Shown here: positions 27,168-34,856 of the stretch, piece after piece | Layout: every line of letters starts with the position of its first letter | Position numbering within the stretch: position 1 is the stretch's first letter | Origin: an uncultured Treponema sp. | Lineage (GTDB): Bacteria; Spirochaetota; Spirochaetia; Treponematales; Treponemataceae | NCBI GenBank assembly: GCA_946186185.1 | Contig: CAMHMJ010000003.1 | Coordinates: forward strand, 62,001 to 126,000 | Direction: 5' to 3' | Length of the DNA: 64,000 nt | Position numbers and translations under genes: made by a program | The notes under the pieces: model-generated | Told to the model about the DNA's origin: nothing | What the model saw: only the letters and a program-made list of their open reading frames with translations | Database searches by the model: none

Positions 27168-29165
27168 TTACAGTATCTTCAGGAAGCTGTCGATTTCTGC
27201 CCGAACCCGCTTAAGAAAATCTAGCGAAGTGCGGGCAGTTGTTCCATCCGGAAAGTGAAGGTAAAGGTATTCTCTGTTTTCAAGGAGTTTTTGGATTTTT
27301 GAGTTTCGTTCTTCTTCTGAAAGCGGGATTTTTCCCGAAAGTATGTCCCGTAATTCCCTTAGTTCATCCTTTTCCTTTTGAAGGAATCTGGAAATCTGTT
27401 CTGAAATCGCCCTGTTGTCTGATTTTTGAGCGGTGACGGTCTTTGAGGCATCGTCTGATGCTTTTTCTGTTACTTCGCTGGCGGCTGGCTCTTCAGAACT
27501 TTGCGCTATCGCATTTTCTTGTTGTATTGCTGCTGGTTCTGTAATGTCAGTCAGTTCTTCAATCCTGCGTTTTGGTATTTTCAAATCTATTCCGGCTTTA
27601 CCCAGATTAAAAATATTTTTTACTCCCGAAAATCTGTCTGCAAAAAGTTCTGCATAACCGGAAAGATTTTTGGTTGTAAAAAGCTCCTTTGCAGGAAGTT
27701 TTTCTGCATAGGGTGAAAAAGCCGCTTCCAGTTTTTCCAGCGTAGTAAGCCGGTTAATTTTCTTTGACCGTTCTCTGTCGTGAAAGGAAGATGCCGCATG
27801 GGTTCTGTTTTTTGAATATGAAAAATCCAGTCCGCAAACATAAACAGGAACTTCATCATTCTGCCGGATTTTTAAGGCAAGATTTACGGCGGAAAGGCCA
27901 ACGCTTCCAAGTGGTTCGTAAATATTCTGCAAAATACCCTCGCTGCAGAGTTTTTTCAGAAAACCCGCATTTGTGTAAAGGGGAGCGTAAAAAATAGTCC
28001 TTCCTCTGTTTTTAAAGGAAACGCTTGTGTTTCCCGTAATGCTTAAAAAAAGAGTGTCGTATAAAGCTTCCGGCTTTGCACATAAGGAGGCAGGGGAAGT
28101 GTCCCCGGAAGCAGAGTTTGTATTGTCGGAAGCTGTTCCTGCGCAGCCGGTAAAGGCCCGGGCAATTATGCTCTGGCATTCCTCGCAAACGGCGGCATCT
28201 GCTTTCAGATTGAGAGCCTTAAATGTTTTTAAGACTGCGTCAACGGCAATTATGTAAATGCAGTTTCGGACTGCCGGGTTGTTCTTAAGAAAATTAAGCG
28301 GTTCTATGGCGCTTTCGCCGGCTCCCACCACTAAAACTGGCTTTGAAATTCGTTTAAGTGTCCAGGGATTTACGCTTTGTGAACCAGAACTGCTCAAGTT
28401 TTTTTTGTTCTCAGAAAGTGCTGAGCCCCTGGTTTCTGAAGGCTCCGCACTCTTTATTTCTAACGCTTTCTGAATGCTGGAGAACTCCCTGTTGTTCGGT
28501 TCTGAGTAAGTCTTTATTTCAGGCTCTGCAGATTCTGCAATAATTTTAAGGTTCTTAAAAAGGTTTGTGCTGTATTTTTTCCCGAATTTTACCAGAGTAA
28601 TCCTGTTTTTCCAGAACTGGTTTATGATATTCTGAAGTTTAATAAGAAAATCGTCGTAAAATTCCTTGTGAAGGGCGCTGCCGGCAGAAAAATCAATTTT
28701 GATTACGCGCTTGTATTCTCCGTTAAAGCGTTTGTAAAAATCCCGGATAAAACCGTCTGCCTGATCAGAAGAAATGATTTCTGAGAAACAGACAGGGTTT
28801 TCATCCTTTAAGCTTAAGTGGTCATTTTCTGTGGCGGAGTTCCCCTCAGCCTGCTGCTGCACCAGGCTGGTTTTTTTAAGCCATTCGTTTTTTTCAAACT
28901 CAAACAGCTCTTCTTCATTTTCAAGAATAATGCAGCGGCTTCCTTCTGAGGTTTCTTTTATTTTTGACAGTAATTCATTTATTCCGTAGTCAAGAACCGG
29001 TGAGACGCATAAAACAAGAGTCTGGTGGAGAACGGTAAGCCCTTCAATGGTCTGTACAATTGTTTTTGAAGGATTGTACTTTGAATAGAGAAGCTTTCCT
29101 TTATATTCAACAGAAAAGCCCTGACCAGTTTGCACCAGACAGGGCTTGTTTTCATTTATATTCAA
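27168..29165 (-). CDS. motility-associated glycosyltransferase (Maf, DUF115/MptE-like)
   Basis: A 665-aa protein with the DUF115 core near residues 270-470: VLVVGAGESAIEPL, YIIAVDAVLKT, LKADAAVCEE, then YVCGLDFSYS. Maf proteins in flagellated bacteria transfer nonulosonic acids to flagellin, so a role in modifying periplasmic flagellar filaments is likely but inferred. The start is a TTG at 29165 with AAGG about 7 bp upstream; no in-frame ATG lies nearby. It follows the PPIase gene by 14 bp and is probably in the same operon. Confidence 0.85.
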   Translation of the reverse strand: MNINENKPCLVQTGQGFSVEYKGKLLYSKYNPSKTIVQTIEGLTVLHQTLVLCVSPVLDYGINELLSKIKETSEGSRCIILENEEELFEFEKNEWLKKTSLVQQQAEGNSATENDHLSLKDENPVCFSEIISSDQADGFIRDFYKRFNGEYKRVIKIDFSAGSALHKEFYDDFLIKLQNIINQFWKNRITLVKFGKKYSTNLFKNLKIIAESAEPEIKTYSEPNNREFSSIQKALEIKSAEPSETRGSALSENKKNLSSSGSQSVNPWTLKRISKPVLVVGAGESAIEPLNFLKNNPAVRNCIYIIAVDAVLKTFKALNLKADAAVCEECQSIIARAFTGCAGTASDNTNSASGDTSPASLCAKPEALYDTLFLSITGNTSVSFKNRGRTIFYAPLYTNAGFLKKLCSEGILQNIYEPLGSVGLSAVNLALKIRQNDEVPVYVCGLDFSYSKNRTHAASSFHDRERSKKINRLTTLEKLEAAFSPYAEKLPAKELFTTKNLSGYAELFADRFSGVKNIFNLGKAGIDLKIPKRRIEELTDITEPAAIQQENAIAQSSEEPAASEVTEKASDDASKTVTAQKSDNRAISEQISRFLQKEKDELRELRDILSGKIPLSEEERNSKIQKLLENREYLYLHFPDGTTARTSLDFLKRVRAEIDSFLKIL

Positions 29166-29179
29166 GTTTTACCTTAAAA

Positions 29180-30652
29180 TTAGTCGTTTTTCATGAAGTG
29201 GTTAAAGAATACTTCGCTGAAGTTATTAACAAGTTTTGGACTTGAAAGAAGTGCGCTCTGTGCAAGTGAAGAATCGTAAGATTCGATTTCATCCTTGAGG
29301 GCACCTTCAGCAACAGGTTCGTCAGTATTCTTAACTGTTTCTGCAAGCTGAAGAACAAGAATGTTTCTTCCGTTTACAACTGGTTCAGAAACTTCACCCT
29401 TAGAAAGTGCGAATGCTTTTTTAAGGAATTCTTCGTTTGTGGCAGCTCCGGAAAGTCCTTCAACACTTGTGTCAAGCTTTGAAGCAACGCTTGCATTTCC
29501 CCAGTTGAGAGGGAAGTGTTTAACAGAAACCTTTGTAACGCCTTCTGCTTTGCATGCAGCATCGAATCCGCTTGCCTTTGCTTTTTCTGCGAACTTTTCT
29601 GCCTTTCCGTTGAAGTATGCTTCAACTACAGATGCGTCGTTTGAGTTGATGTAGCTGTAAACTGTTTTAAGAACTGAGTCGTTGTCAAAGTCAGCTTCTT
29701 TTGCTTCTGAGTCAGCGCGGAAGATTGAGTAACCAACTGTTGTTTCAATTACAGGGCTGATTTCTTCTGCTTTAAGTGCCTTGATTTTGTCAAAGTCAGC
29801 TGCGTTTTTGATTGTTCCTTCAATCTGGAAGCTGAACTTGTTGTTCATTTTTCCTGAATCATTTGAATAAGACTTCTGTGAGTATTCTGTTACTGCGTCT
29901 GCAAAAGTAACTTCGCCGCTGGCAATTCGTTTTGCAACTGTTTCAGCCTTTGCTTTGTCCTTGCATGTGATTACTGAAAGATCATAGTTTGTGAATTTTT
30001 CTGCATTTGCTTTTCCGTAAGCTTTCTTTTCGCTGTCCGGATATTTATTCATGTCGAAAGAAACCATGTTGAAGCTTCTTTTTTCGTCATTCAATGCTCT
30101 CAAGAAAGCAATTTCTGCATCTGAATATTTGAGACCGTAAAGAGCGTCTTTTCCCAGAGCTTCGTAACTTCCGAAAAGGTCTTCCTGGTAGCGCTGAGCA
30201 ATAAGAGTGCTTTCAAAATCTTCTCTCATTGTGCGAACGCGGTCCGGGTCTGCAAGACGATATACTTTTGCAGAATATTTTCCGGTTTCATCAGTAAAGT
30301 AAGGCATCATTGCGCGGTTTACCTTTGAAGCAGGAACCTTGTAGCCGCTCTTCTTTACAGCTTTTGAGAAGGCAAGGCGCATTACTGTTGTGTTGAATGC
30401 GCTGTTGAAAAGGTAATAATAATCTGAATTAGAAATCTGAATGTTTCTGTTTTTGTAGCTGTCTGCATACTGTGTTACATAATTTGCAAAATCAGAACCC
30501 TGCTCGTAGCGGATTTCTGTTCCGTCGTATTTTCCGAAGGCTGGAAGACGTTTGCCTGCTCTTCCTCCACTGAAAATCGGTACAAGTACAAAGACGAATG
30601 CTGCAATCAAAAGAATTACAAGCGAGCCAATAGTATAAACACTTCGTTTCAT
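29180..30652 (-). CDS. membrane-anchored peptidyl-prolyl isomerase (SurA/PpiD-like parvulin)
   Basis: A predicted envelope folding factor. One N-terminal membrane span (about 8-28, LVILLIAAFVFVLVPIF) anchors it. A SurA_N-like helical region follows (about 75-180), then a parvulin-type PPIase domain (about 220-330) with GEVTFADAVTEYS and TTVGYSIFRAD. ATG 30652 was chosen over the upstream TTG because AAGGG lies 7 bp before it. The length of 490 aa is in the PpiD range. Co-transcription with the Maf gene downstream is likely. Confidence 0.82.
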   Translation of the reverse strand: MKRSVYTIGSLVILLIAAFVFVLVPIFSGGRAGKRLPAFGKYDGTEIRYEQGSDFANYVTQYADSYKNRNIQISNSDYYYLFNSAFNTTVMRLAFSKAVKKSGYKVPASKVNRAMMPYFTDETGKYSAKVYRLADPDRVRTMREDFESTLIAQRYQEDLFGSYEALGKDALYGLKYSDAEIAFLRALNDEKRSFNMVSFDMNKYPDSEKKAYGKANAEKFTNYDLSVITCKDKAKAETVAKRIASGEVTFADAVTEYSQKSYSNDSGKMNNKFSFQIEGTIKNAADFDKIKALKAEEISPVIETTVGYSIFRADSEAKEADFDNDSVLKTVYSYINSNDASVVEAYFNGKAEKFAEKAKASGFDAACKAEGVTKVSVKHFPLNWGNASVASKLDTSVEGLSGAATNEEFLKKAFALSKGEVSEPVVNGRNILVLQLAETVKNTDEPVAEGALKDEIESYDSSLAQSALLSSPKLVNNFSEVFFNHFMKND

Positions 30653-30743
30653 TTTTAAACCCTTATAAATTGTTTTTATATAGATAATATTTAATTTTAA
30701 CACGGGTTTATATTGGTGTCAACACGCATTTTTCCCTGCAAAA

Positions 30744-30827
30744 CCCCATTTGTGTCCGCGGACTCCCATTACTTCTCCAGGGACTTCCATTTATCGCCTG
30801 TGAACGAGGGGCTGTCAACGAGGGGCT
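30744..30827. repeat. phased short repeats upstream of trpR
   Basis: Three CYYCCATT-type units end at 30750, 30770 and 30791 (20- and 21-bp spacing). Two perfect AACGAGGGGCT units start at 30803 and 30817. They lie in the divergent region before the trpR promoter and could be operators. Confidence 0.4.
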
Positions 30828-30854
30828 TGTTTTAGCGCGTTTTTAATGTATAAT
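30827..30854 (+). promoter_or_regulatory. putative trpR promoter
   Basis: TTGTTT (30827-30832), a 16-bp spacer and a perfect TATAAT (30849-30854). The ATG follows 8 bp later with no Shine-Dalgarno, so the transcript may be leaderless. Confidence 0.5.
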
Positions 30855-30862
30855 CAAAAAAT

Positions 30863-31168
30863 ATGACAAATGAGAATACTTTGGAAAACTCGCCGGTGCT
30901 GGCGGAGTGTTATGACGAACTCTGTGATATTTTAACCCGCGTAAACGATAAGGCCCTGATGAAAGAAATTTTTGAATGCCTGTGCTCTCCCGCTGAACGG
31001 AAGGATTTTGCAGAACGCTGGCTTCTGGTAAAGGAGATTGATAATGGTGTTCCCCAGAGGAAGATTGCAAAAGACTACTGTATGTCTCTCTGTAAAATAA
31101 CCCGGGGTTCAAAAGAACTGAAAAAGGAAGACAGCGCCTTCAGAAAAATGCTGGACATGGTGAAGTAA
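30863..31168 (+). CDS. trpR: Trp repressor family protein
   Basis: A 101-aa helix-turn-helix protein. Residues about 48-98 match TrpR: SPAERKDFAERW, then VPQRKIAKDY as the first helix of the HTH, then ITRGSKELK as recognition helix and hinge. TrpR binds tryptophan and represses aromatic amino acid genes. No trp gene is in the window; it stands just before pyrB instead, so its target here is unclear. No Shine-Dalgarno is visible. Confidence 0.8.
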   Translation: MTNENTLENSPVLAECYDELCDILTRVNDKALMKEIFECLCSPAERKDFAERWLLVKEIDNGVPQRKIAKDYCMSLCKITRGSKELKKEDSAFRKMLDMVK

Positions 31169-31197
31169 AGTGCAGATGAAACACGAATCGGACTCTG

Positions 31198-31233
31198 CTG
31201 ACAAATGAAACTTTGCTGTCAGTTGAAACTTCG
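31198..31233 (+). promoter_or_regulatory. two adjacent 18-bp direct repeats at the pyrB promoter
   Basis: CTGACAAATGAAACTTTG (31198-31215) is followed directly by CTGTCAGTTGAAACTTCG (31216-31233), 13 of 18 identical. They abut the predicted -35 box at 31235, a good position for an activator or repressor. Confidence 0.5.
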
Positions 31234-31234
31234 T

Positions 31235-31263
31235 TTGCATTTTTGCGCTGATTTTGATATACT
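31235..31263 (+). promoter_or_regulatory. putative pyrB promoter
   Basis: TTGCAT (31235-31240), a 17-bp spacer and TATACT (31258-31263), 30 bp before the pyrB ATG. No pyrR-type or UTP-sensitive attenuator is obvious in the short leader. Confidence 0.55.
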
Positions 31264-31293
31264 CCTAAAAATCTTTTGTGCAGGAGATGACCA

Positions 31294-32217
31294 ATGCTAG
31301 CGGGTCGAAATTTAATAGAACCAGGTGATCTGACAGTTTCAGAAATTGATGAAATTTGTTCTTTGGCGGAACAGATGACAGTGGATCCAGTTTCATTTCA
31401 GGATGTGTGTCGCGGGAAAATTCTTGCGACACTTTTTTTTGAGCCGAGCACAAGAACCCGGCTTTCTTTTGAGGCTGCAATGCTTCATCTGGGGGGCGCC
31501 GTGGAAGGTTTTGCGGACGCTTCCTACACATCTTCAACAAAAGGTGAAACCCTTGCTGATACAATCCGCGTAGTTTCTTCCTATGTAGATGTAATTGCAA
31601 TGCGAAATCCAAAGGAGGGTGCGGCACTTCTGGCATCCAAGTATTCTGCCTGTCCGATTATCAATGCCGGGGACGGCGGACACAGCCATCCGACCCAGAC
31701 CCTTACGGACCTTGTTACAATCCGACGGCTTTTGGGAGATCTTTCAGGGCTTACAATCGGCTTCTGCGGCGACTTGAAATTTGGCCGCACCGTTCATTCC
31801 CTTACACAGGCTATGTGCCGCTATCCGAACAATAAGTTTGTATTTATCAGCCCTAGTGAGCTCTGCATGCCGGACTATATGGTAAAAAATGTGCTTGAAC
31901 CTCTCGGCGTTCAGTACACAACGGCTGAAAGAATGGAAGATGTTCTGGGTGACCTGGATATTCTTTACATGACCCGCGTTCAGAAGGAAAGATTCTTTAA
32001 TGAACAGGATTATATCCGCCTGAAGGACAGCTATATCCTTGATAAAGAAAAGATGAAGCTTGCAAAGCAGAGAATGATCGTTCTTCATCCGCTTCCGCGT
32101 GTAAACGAAATTGCACCGGAGGTTGATGATGACCCGAGAGCCGCTTACTTCAAGCAGGTAAAATTCGGAATGTATGCCCGAATGGCTTTGATTTCAAAAA
32201 TTACTGGTGCTCTTTAA
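31294..32217 (+). CDS. pyrB: aspartate carbamoyltransferase, catalytic subunit
   Basis: Condenses carbamoyl phosphate and aspartate, the committed step of pyrimidine synthesis. 307 aa, standard length. Seen: the carbamoyl-phosphate loop [12 protein letters not shown] (near 50-60), [15 protein letters not shown] and the C-terminal [17 protein letters not shown]. The regulatory subunit gene follows 18 bp on, so this is the two-subunit (class B) enzyme. Confidence 0.97.
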   Translation: MLAGRNLIEPGDLTVSEIDEICSLAEQMTVDPVSFQDVCRGKILATLFFEPSTRTRLSFEAAMLHLGGAVEGFADASYTSSTKGETLADTIRVVSSYVDVIAMRNPKEGAALLASKYSACPIINAGDGGHSHPTQTLTDLVTIRRLLGDLSGLTIGFCGDLKFGRTVHSLTQAMCRYPNNKFVFISPSELCMPDYMVKNVLEPLGVQYTTAERMEDVLGDLDILYMTRVQKERFFNEQDYIRLKDSYILDKEKMKLAKQRMIVLHPLPRVNEIAPEVDDDPRAAYFKQVKFGMYARMALISKITGAL

Positions 32218-32235
32218 ACTTCAAGGAGAATATAA

Positions 32236-32676
32236 ATGTTAAATGTAGATACAATCAAAAACGGTCTTGTAATCGACCACATCAGGGCAGGAAGCGGCTG
32301 GCGGATTTTTCAGTGGCTTGGACTGGACAAGGCTCCTTTCTGTGCAGCGCTGATTATGAATGTAGCTTCCAAGAAAAGCCAGAAAAAGGACATAATCAAG
32401 ATTGAAAACGCAATGGAAATCGATTATTCGGTTCTTGGTTTCATTGACCCGAATATCTGCGTGAATGTTATTAAGGATGAAAAAATCATCCGCAAAATCA
32501 AGATGGAGCTTCCGGACCGGGTTCAGAATGTGTTCAAATGCAGAAACCCGCGGTGTATCACCCAGACGGAACATTATGTAACACCGACTTTCATGCTTGT
32601 AGACCGGGCAAAGGCGCTGTACCGCTGCGAATACTGCGATACCCTTTACAATGCCGGGGAAGAAGGCAGAAACTAG
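32236..32676 (+). CDS. pyrI: aspartate carbamoyltransferase, regulatory subunit
   Basis: A 146-aa allosteric partner of PyrB. The N-terminal nucleotide-binding domain contains IDHIRAGSGWRIF. The C-terminal zinc site has four cysteines in CRNPRC and CEYC. SD AAGGAG. It lies directly behind pyrB as in enteric bacteria, implying feedback control by CTP/ATP. Confidence 0.96.
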   Translation: MLNVDTIKNGLVIDHIRAGSGWRIFQWLGLDKAPFCAALIMNVASKKSQKKDIIKIENAMEIDYSVLGFIDPNICVNVIKDEKIIRKIKMELPDRVQNVFKCRNPRCITQTEHYVTPTFMLVDRAKALYRCEYCDTLYNAGEEGRN

Positions 32677-32693
32677 TTTTAATTTTGATGAAG

Positions 32694-32742
32694 GCAGGGA
32701 CGCGCCTGAGAACAGTTTGTGGTGGTGTTCCTGCTTTTTTTT
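32694..32742 (+). terminator. terminator-like hairpin between pyrI and pyrC
   Basis: GCAGGGAC (32694-32701) pairs with GTTCCTGC (32727-32734) with one mismatch, followed by eight T residues. It may terminate part of the pyrBI transcripts. Confidence 0.6.
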
Positions 32743-32773
32743 GACAATCTGAAACGTATTTTAGTGAGGTTTT

Positions 32774-34291
32774 ATGTCTGCTCTTTTGATTTATAATGCC
32801 CGCCTTGTGGATAAATTTACCGATGAAAAGGGTGCCCTTTTGTGTAAGGACGGGAAAATTGCTGCCGTTTTTATGGGTGATTTTTCCGATGCAAACCGGG
32901 CTTCTTCCGTTGCACTGAACTTTTTGTGTCCATCTGATAAATATCTGGGAAGAAATGAAATTGTGGCAGTTCATGGAGAGTCCTCTTCTTCAGATGGCGC
33001 CGATTCTGTTCCGGTTTCCTCACTTGATATTTTTGACGCAAAAGGGCTGATTGTAACTCCGGCCTTTATCGATATGCATGTTCACCTTCGGGATCCGGGA
33101 CTTACCCACAAGGAAGATTTGCAGAGCGGGCTTAAGGCCTGTGCCCACGGCGGCTACGGAACCGTGGTGGCCATGCCAAATACCTCCCCGGTTGTTTCTG
33201 ACGGAAAAGACGCCCTTTCCATTATGGAACGAGGAAATGCCCTTGGTTTTGCAAAAATGTTCCAGACCGTAAGCATTACAAAGGCCTTTGAAGGAAAGGA
33301 TATTTCCCATCTGGATAATCTGGATCGGGAAGAAATTCCGGTTATCACGGAGGACGGACACGATGTTCTTTCTTCTGCCCTTATGCTGGAAGGAATGAAA
33401 AAGGCCGGCAAAAATGCTCAGATTGTTTCCTGTCACTGCGAAGACTGTACTCTTGCTGAAGCAGCCCGCCCGCACCGCGCAAAGGCTCTTGAAATTATGA
33501 AGGAACATAAGCTTTCTGCCTGGGGCGGCGGAGATGTAGCGTGTGTTCCGGAAGAGGCTCTTACTCAGATTGATTCAGAGCTTACGGAAGCGAACTCAAT
33601 TCTGGAGCTGGCAGAGGATACCGCAACAGAGAGAAATATCCGGCTTGCAAAAAAAGCGGACTGTCATATTCATATCTGTCATATCAGTACCGAAGGCTCC
33701 GTGGAAGCGGTGCGCCGTGCAAAAAAAATGACTGCACAGACCTGCGGTATTTCTGAGGAAGAAAACATGGAAAAAAACGACGGCTTTGCCGTAACGGCAG
33801 AGGCTACCGCCCATCATATTGCCCTTTGCGGTGATAAAGAACCTCTTATCCGTGCCCTTGTAAATCCGCCGCTGCGTACAGAAAAAGACAGAAACAGTGT
33901 AATAGAAGGACTTCGGGACGGGACAATCGACTGTATTGCAAACGACCACGCTCCGCACACTGCGGAAGATAAGTCAAAGGGTGCTCCTGGTTTTACGGGC
34001 ATAGAAGCCGCTTACGGCGTGTGTCATACAGAGCTTGTTCTTAAGAACAACTTTTCCGAGAAAAAATTAAGCGCCCTCATGAGTGCAAATCCTGCAAAAA
34101 TCCTTCACCTTAAAAAAGGTCTTTTACAGGCTGGCTATGACGCAGACTTTGCCCTCTGTAATCCGAAGGAAGAGTGGACTGTAAAGCCTGAAGAATTCTA
34201 CAGCAAGGGAAAAGCAACTCCTTTTGAAGGCGCTGTTTTAACCGGCCGCGTAAAAGGAATAATTCTTGGCGGAAAGACTGTAAAGTTCTAG
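32774..34291 (+). CDS. pyrC: dihydroorotase
   Basis: Cyclises carbamoyl aspartate to dihydroorotate, the third pyrimidine step. Class I amidohydrolase: the metal site DMHVHLRDPG is near residues 100-109, with later His ligands in SCHCED and CHIHICHIS and the catalytic Asp in ANDHAPHT. At 505 aa it is longer than the usual 430 because of extra N-terminal residues (about 40-75) and a loop near CGISEEENMEKNDG. SD GTGAGG. It follows pyrBI after a probable partial terminator. Confidence 0.95.
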   Translation: MSALLIYNARLVDKFTDEKGALLCKDGKIAAVFMGDFSDANRASSVALNFLCPSDKYLGRNEIVAVHGESSSSDGADSVPVSSLDIFDAKGLIVTPAFIDMHVHLRDPGLTHKEDLQSGLKACAHGGYGTVVAMPNTSPVVSDGKDALSIMERGNALGFAKMFQTVSITKAFEGKDISHLDNLDREEIPVITEDGHDVLSSALMLEGMKKAGKNAQIVSCHCEDCTLAEAARPHRAKALEIMKEHKLSAWGGGDVACVPEEALTQIDSELTEANSILELAEDTATERNIRLAKKADCHIHICHISTEGSVEAVRRAKKMTAQTCGISEEENMEKNDGFAVTAEATAHHIALCGDKEPLIRALVNPPLRTEKDRNSVIEGLRDGTIDCIANDHAPHTAEDKSKGAPGFTGIEAAYGVCHTELVLKNNFSEKKLSALMSANPAKILHLKKGLLQAGYDADFALCNPKEEWTVKPEEFYSKGKATPFEGAVLTGRVKGIILGGKTVKF

Positions 34292-34368
34292 GCGCTTTTG
34301 CCGGACGCAAAACAATGCTCCGGAAATCTTGAGTGTTTCAGAGCCCTGTGCTCGTCAGCCGGATTATT

Positions 34369-34584
34369 CTAGCTTTCCGAATTATTCTGTTCCGGAAATT
34401 TCAGGGACTTTGATTTTTCCAGCCGCGTAAACCGTACGCTTTTTTTTATGTTTCCCTGACTGTCAAAAAGGGATTTCCAGCTGTTTTCCTGCTGCATTCT
34501 GCATGTTTCAGGTGCGAATGCAAGGTAACTTCTGCAGAAGCCGCGGCTTCCAGAAGGGGCGATGTCTTTTACTTTTGTTTGCAT
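34369..34584 (-). CDS. possible small protein, unknown
   Basis: A 71-codon frame with an ATG preceded 4 bp upstream by TATAAT on the same strand, but with no clear -35 box and no Shine-Dalgarno. The product is basic and hydrophilic, with no motif I recognise. It fills part of a 550-bp gap between pyrC and the leu leader. It could equally be non-coding. Confidence 0.3.
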   Translation of the reverse strand: MQTKVKDIAPSGSRGFCRSYLAFAPETCRMQQENSWKSLFDSQGNIKKSVRFTRLEKSKSLKFPEQNNSES

Positions 34585-34666
34585 ACTTATTATAGCCAGA
34601 AAAACTGCAGAAATTACCCTGTTTTTGAAAAAAAATGCAAAAAAATTACAAAAAAATGCGAAAATA

Positions 34667-34695
34667 TTGAAAAAAAATCTGAATTACGCTAGATT
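34667..34695 (+). promoter_or_regulatory. putative leu operon promoter with A-tract upstream region
   Basis: TTGAAA (34667-34672), a 17-bp spacer and TAGATT (34690-34695). The 60 bp upstream is made of A-tracts that may bend DNA or act as an UP element. The predicted +1 falls at or next to the leader-peptide ATG at 34702. Confidence 0.5.
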
Positions 34696-34701
34696 ATCAG
34701 T

Positions 34702-34749
34702 ATGAATAAATCACTGCTTCTTCTACTATTACTTTCTTCTCGAAATTAG
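34702..34749 (+). CDS. leuL: leucine-rich leader peptide of the leuA attenuator
   Basis: A 15-codon frame, MNKSLLLLLLLSSRN. It has seven consecutive leucine codons of four kinds (CTG, CTT, CTA, TTA), including rare types. It is directly followed by an attenuator terminator and then leuA. The stop (34747-34749) touches the start of the proposed antiterminator arm (34749-34758). A ribosome stalled on Leu codons would leave that arm free, while one reaching the stop would cover it. This is the classical leucine attenuation layout. There is no Shine-Dalgarno, and the predicted transcript start coincides with the ATG. Confidence 0.85.
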   Translation: MNKSLLLLLLLSSRN

Positions 34750-34821
34750 CCGTTTTGGTGGAACAGTGGTGTGAATATTATTTAGTACATTACAGACCTG
34801 CCAGACGGCGGGTCTTTTTTT
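34749..34821 (+). promoter_or_regulatory. leuA transcription attenuator
   Basis: Terminator: AGACCTGCC (34794-34802) pairs with GGCGGGTCT (34807-34815) with one G-U, loop AGAC, then T residues. Antiterminator: GCCGTTTTGG (34749-34758) can pair with CCAGACGGC (34801-34809), which removes part of the terminator stem. The two folds exclude each other. The choice would depend on where the ribosome is on the upstream Leu codons. Confidence 0.75.
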
Positions 34822-34856
34822 ATGCTCAAGGAAAACTTTGAGATATGGAGGTAAAA

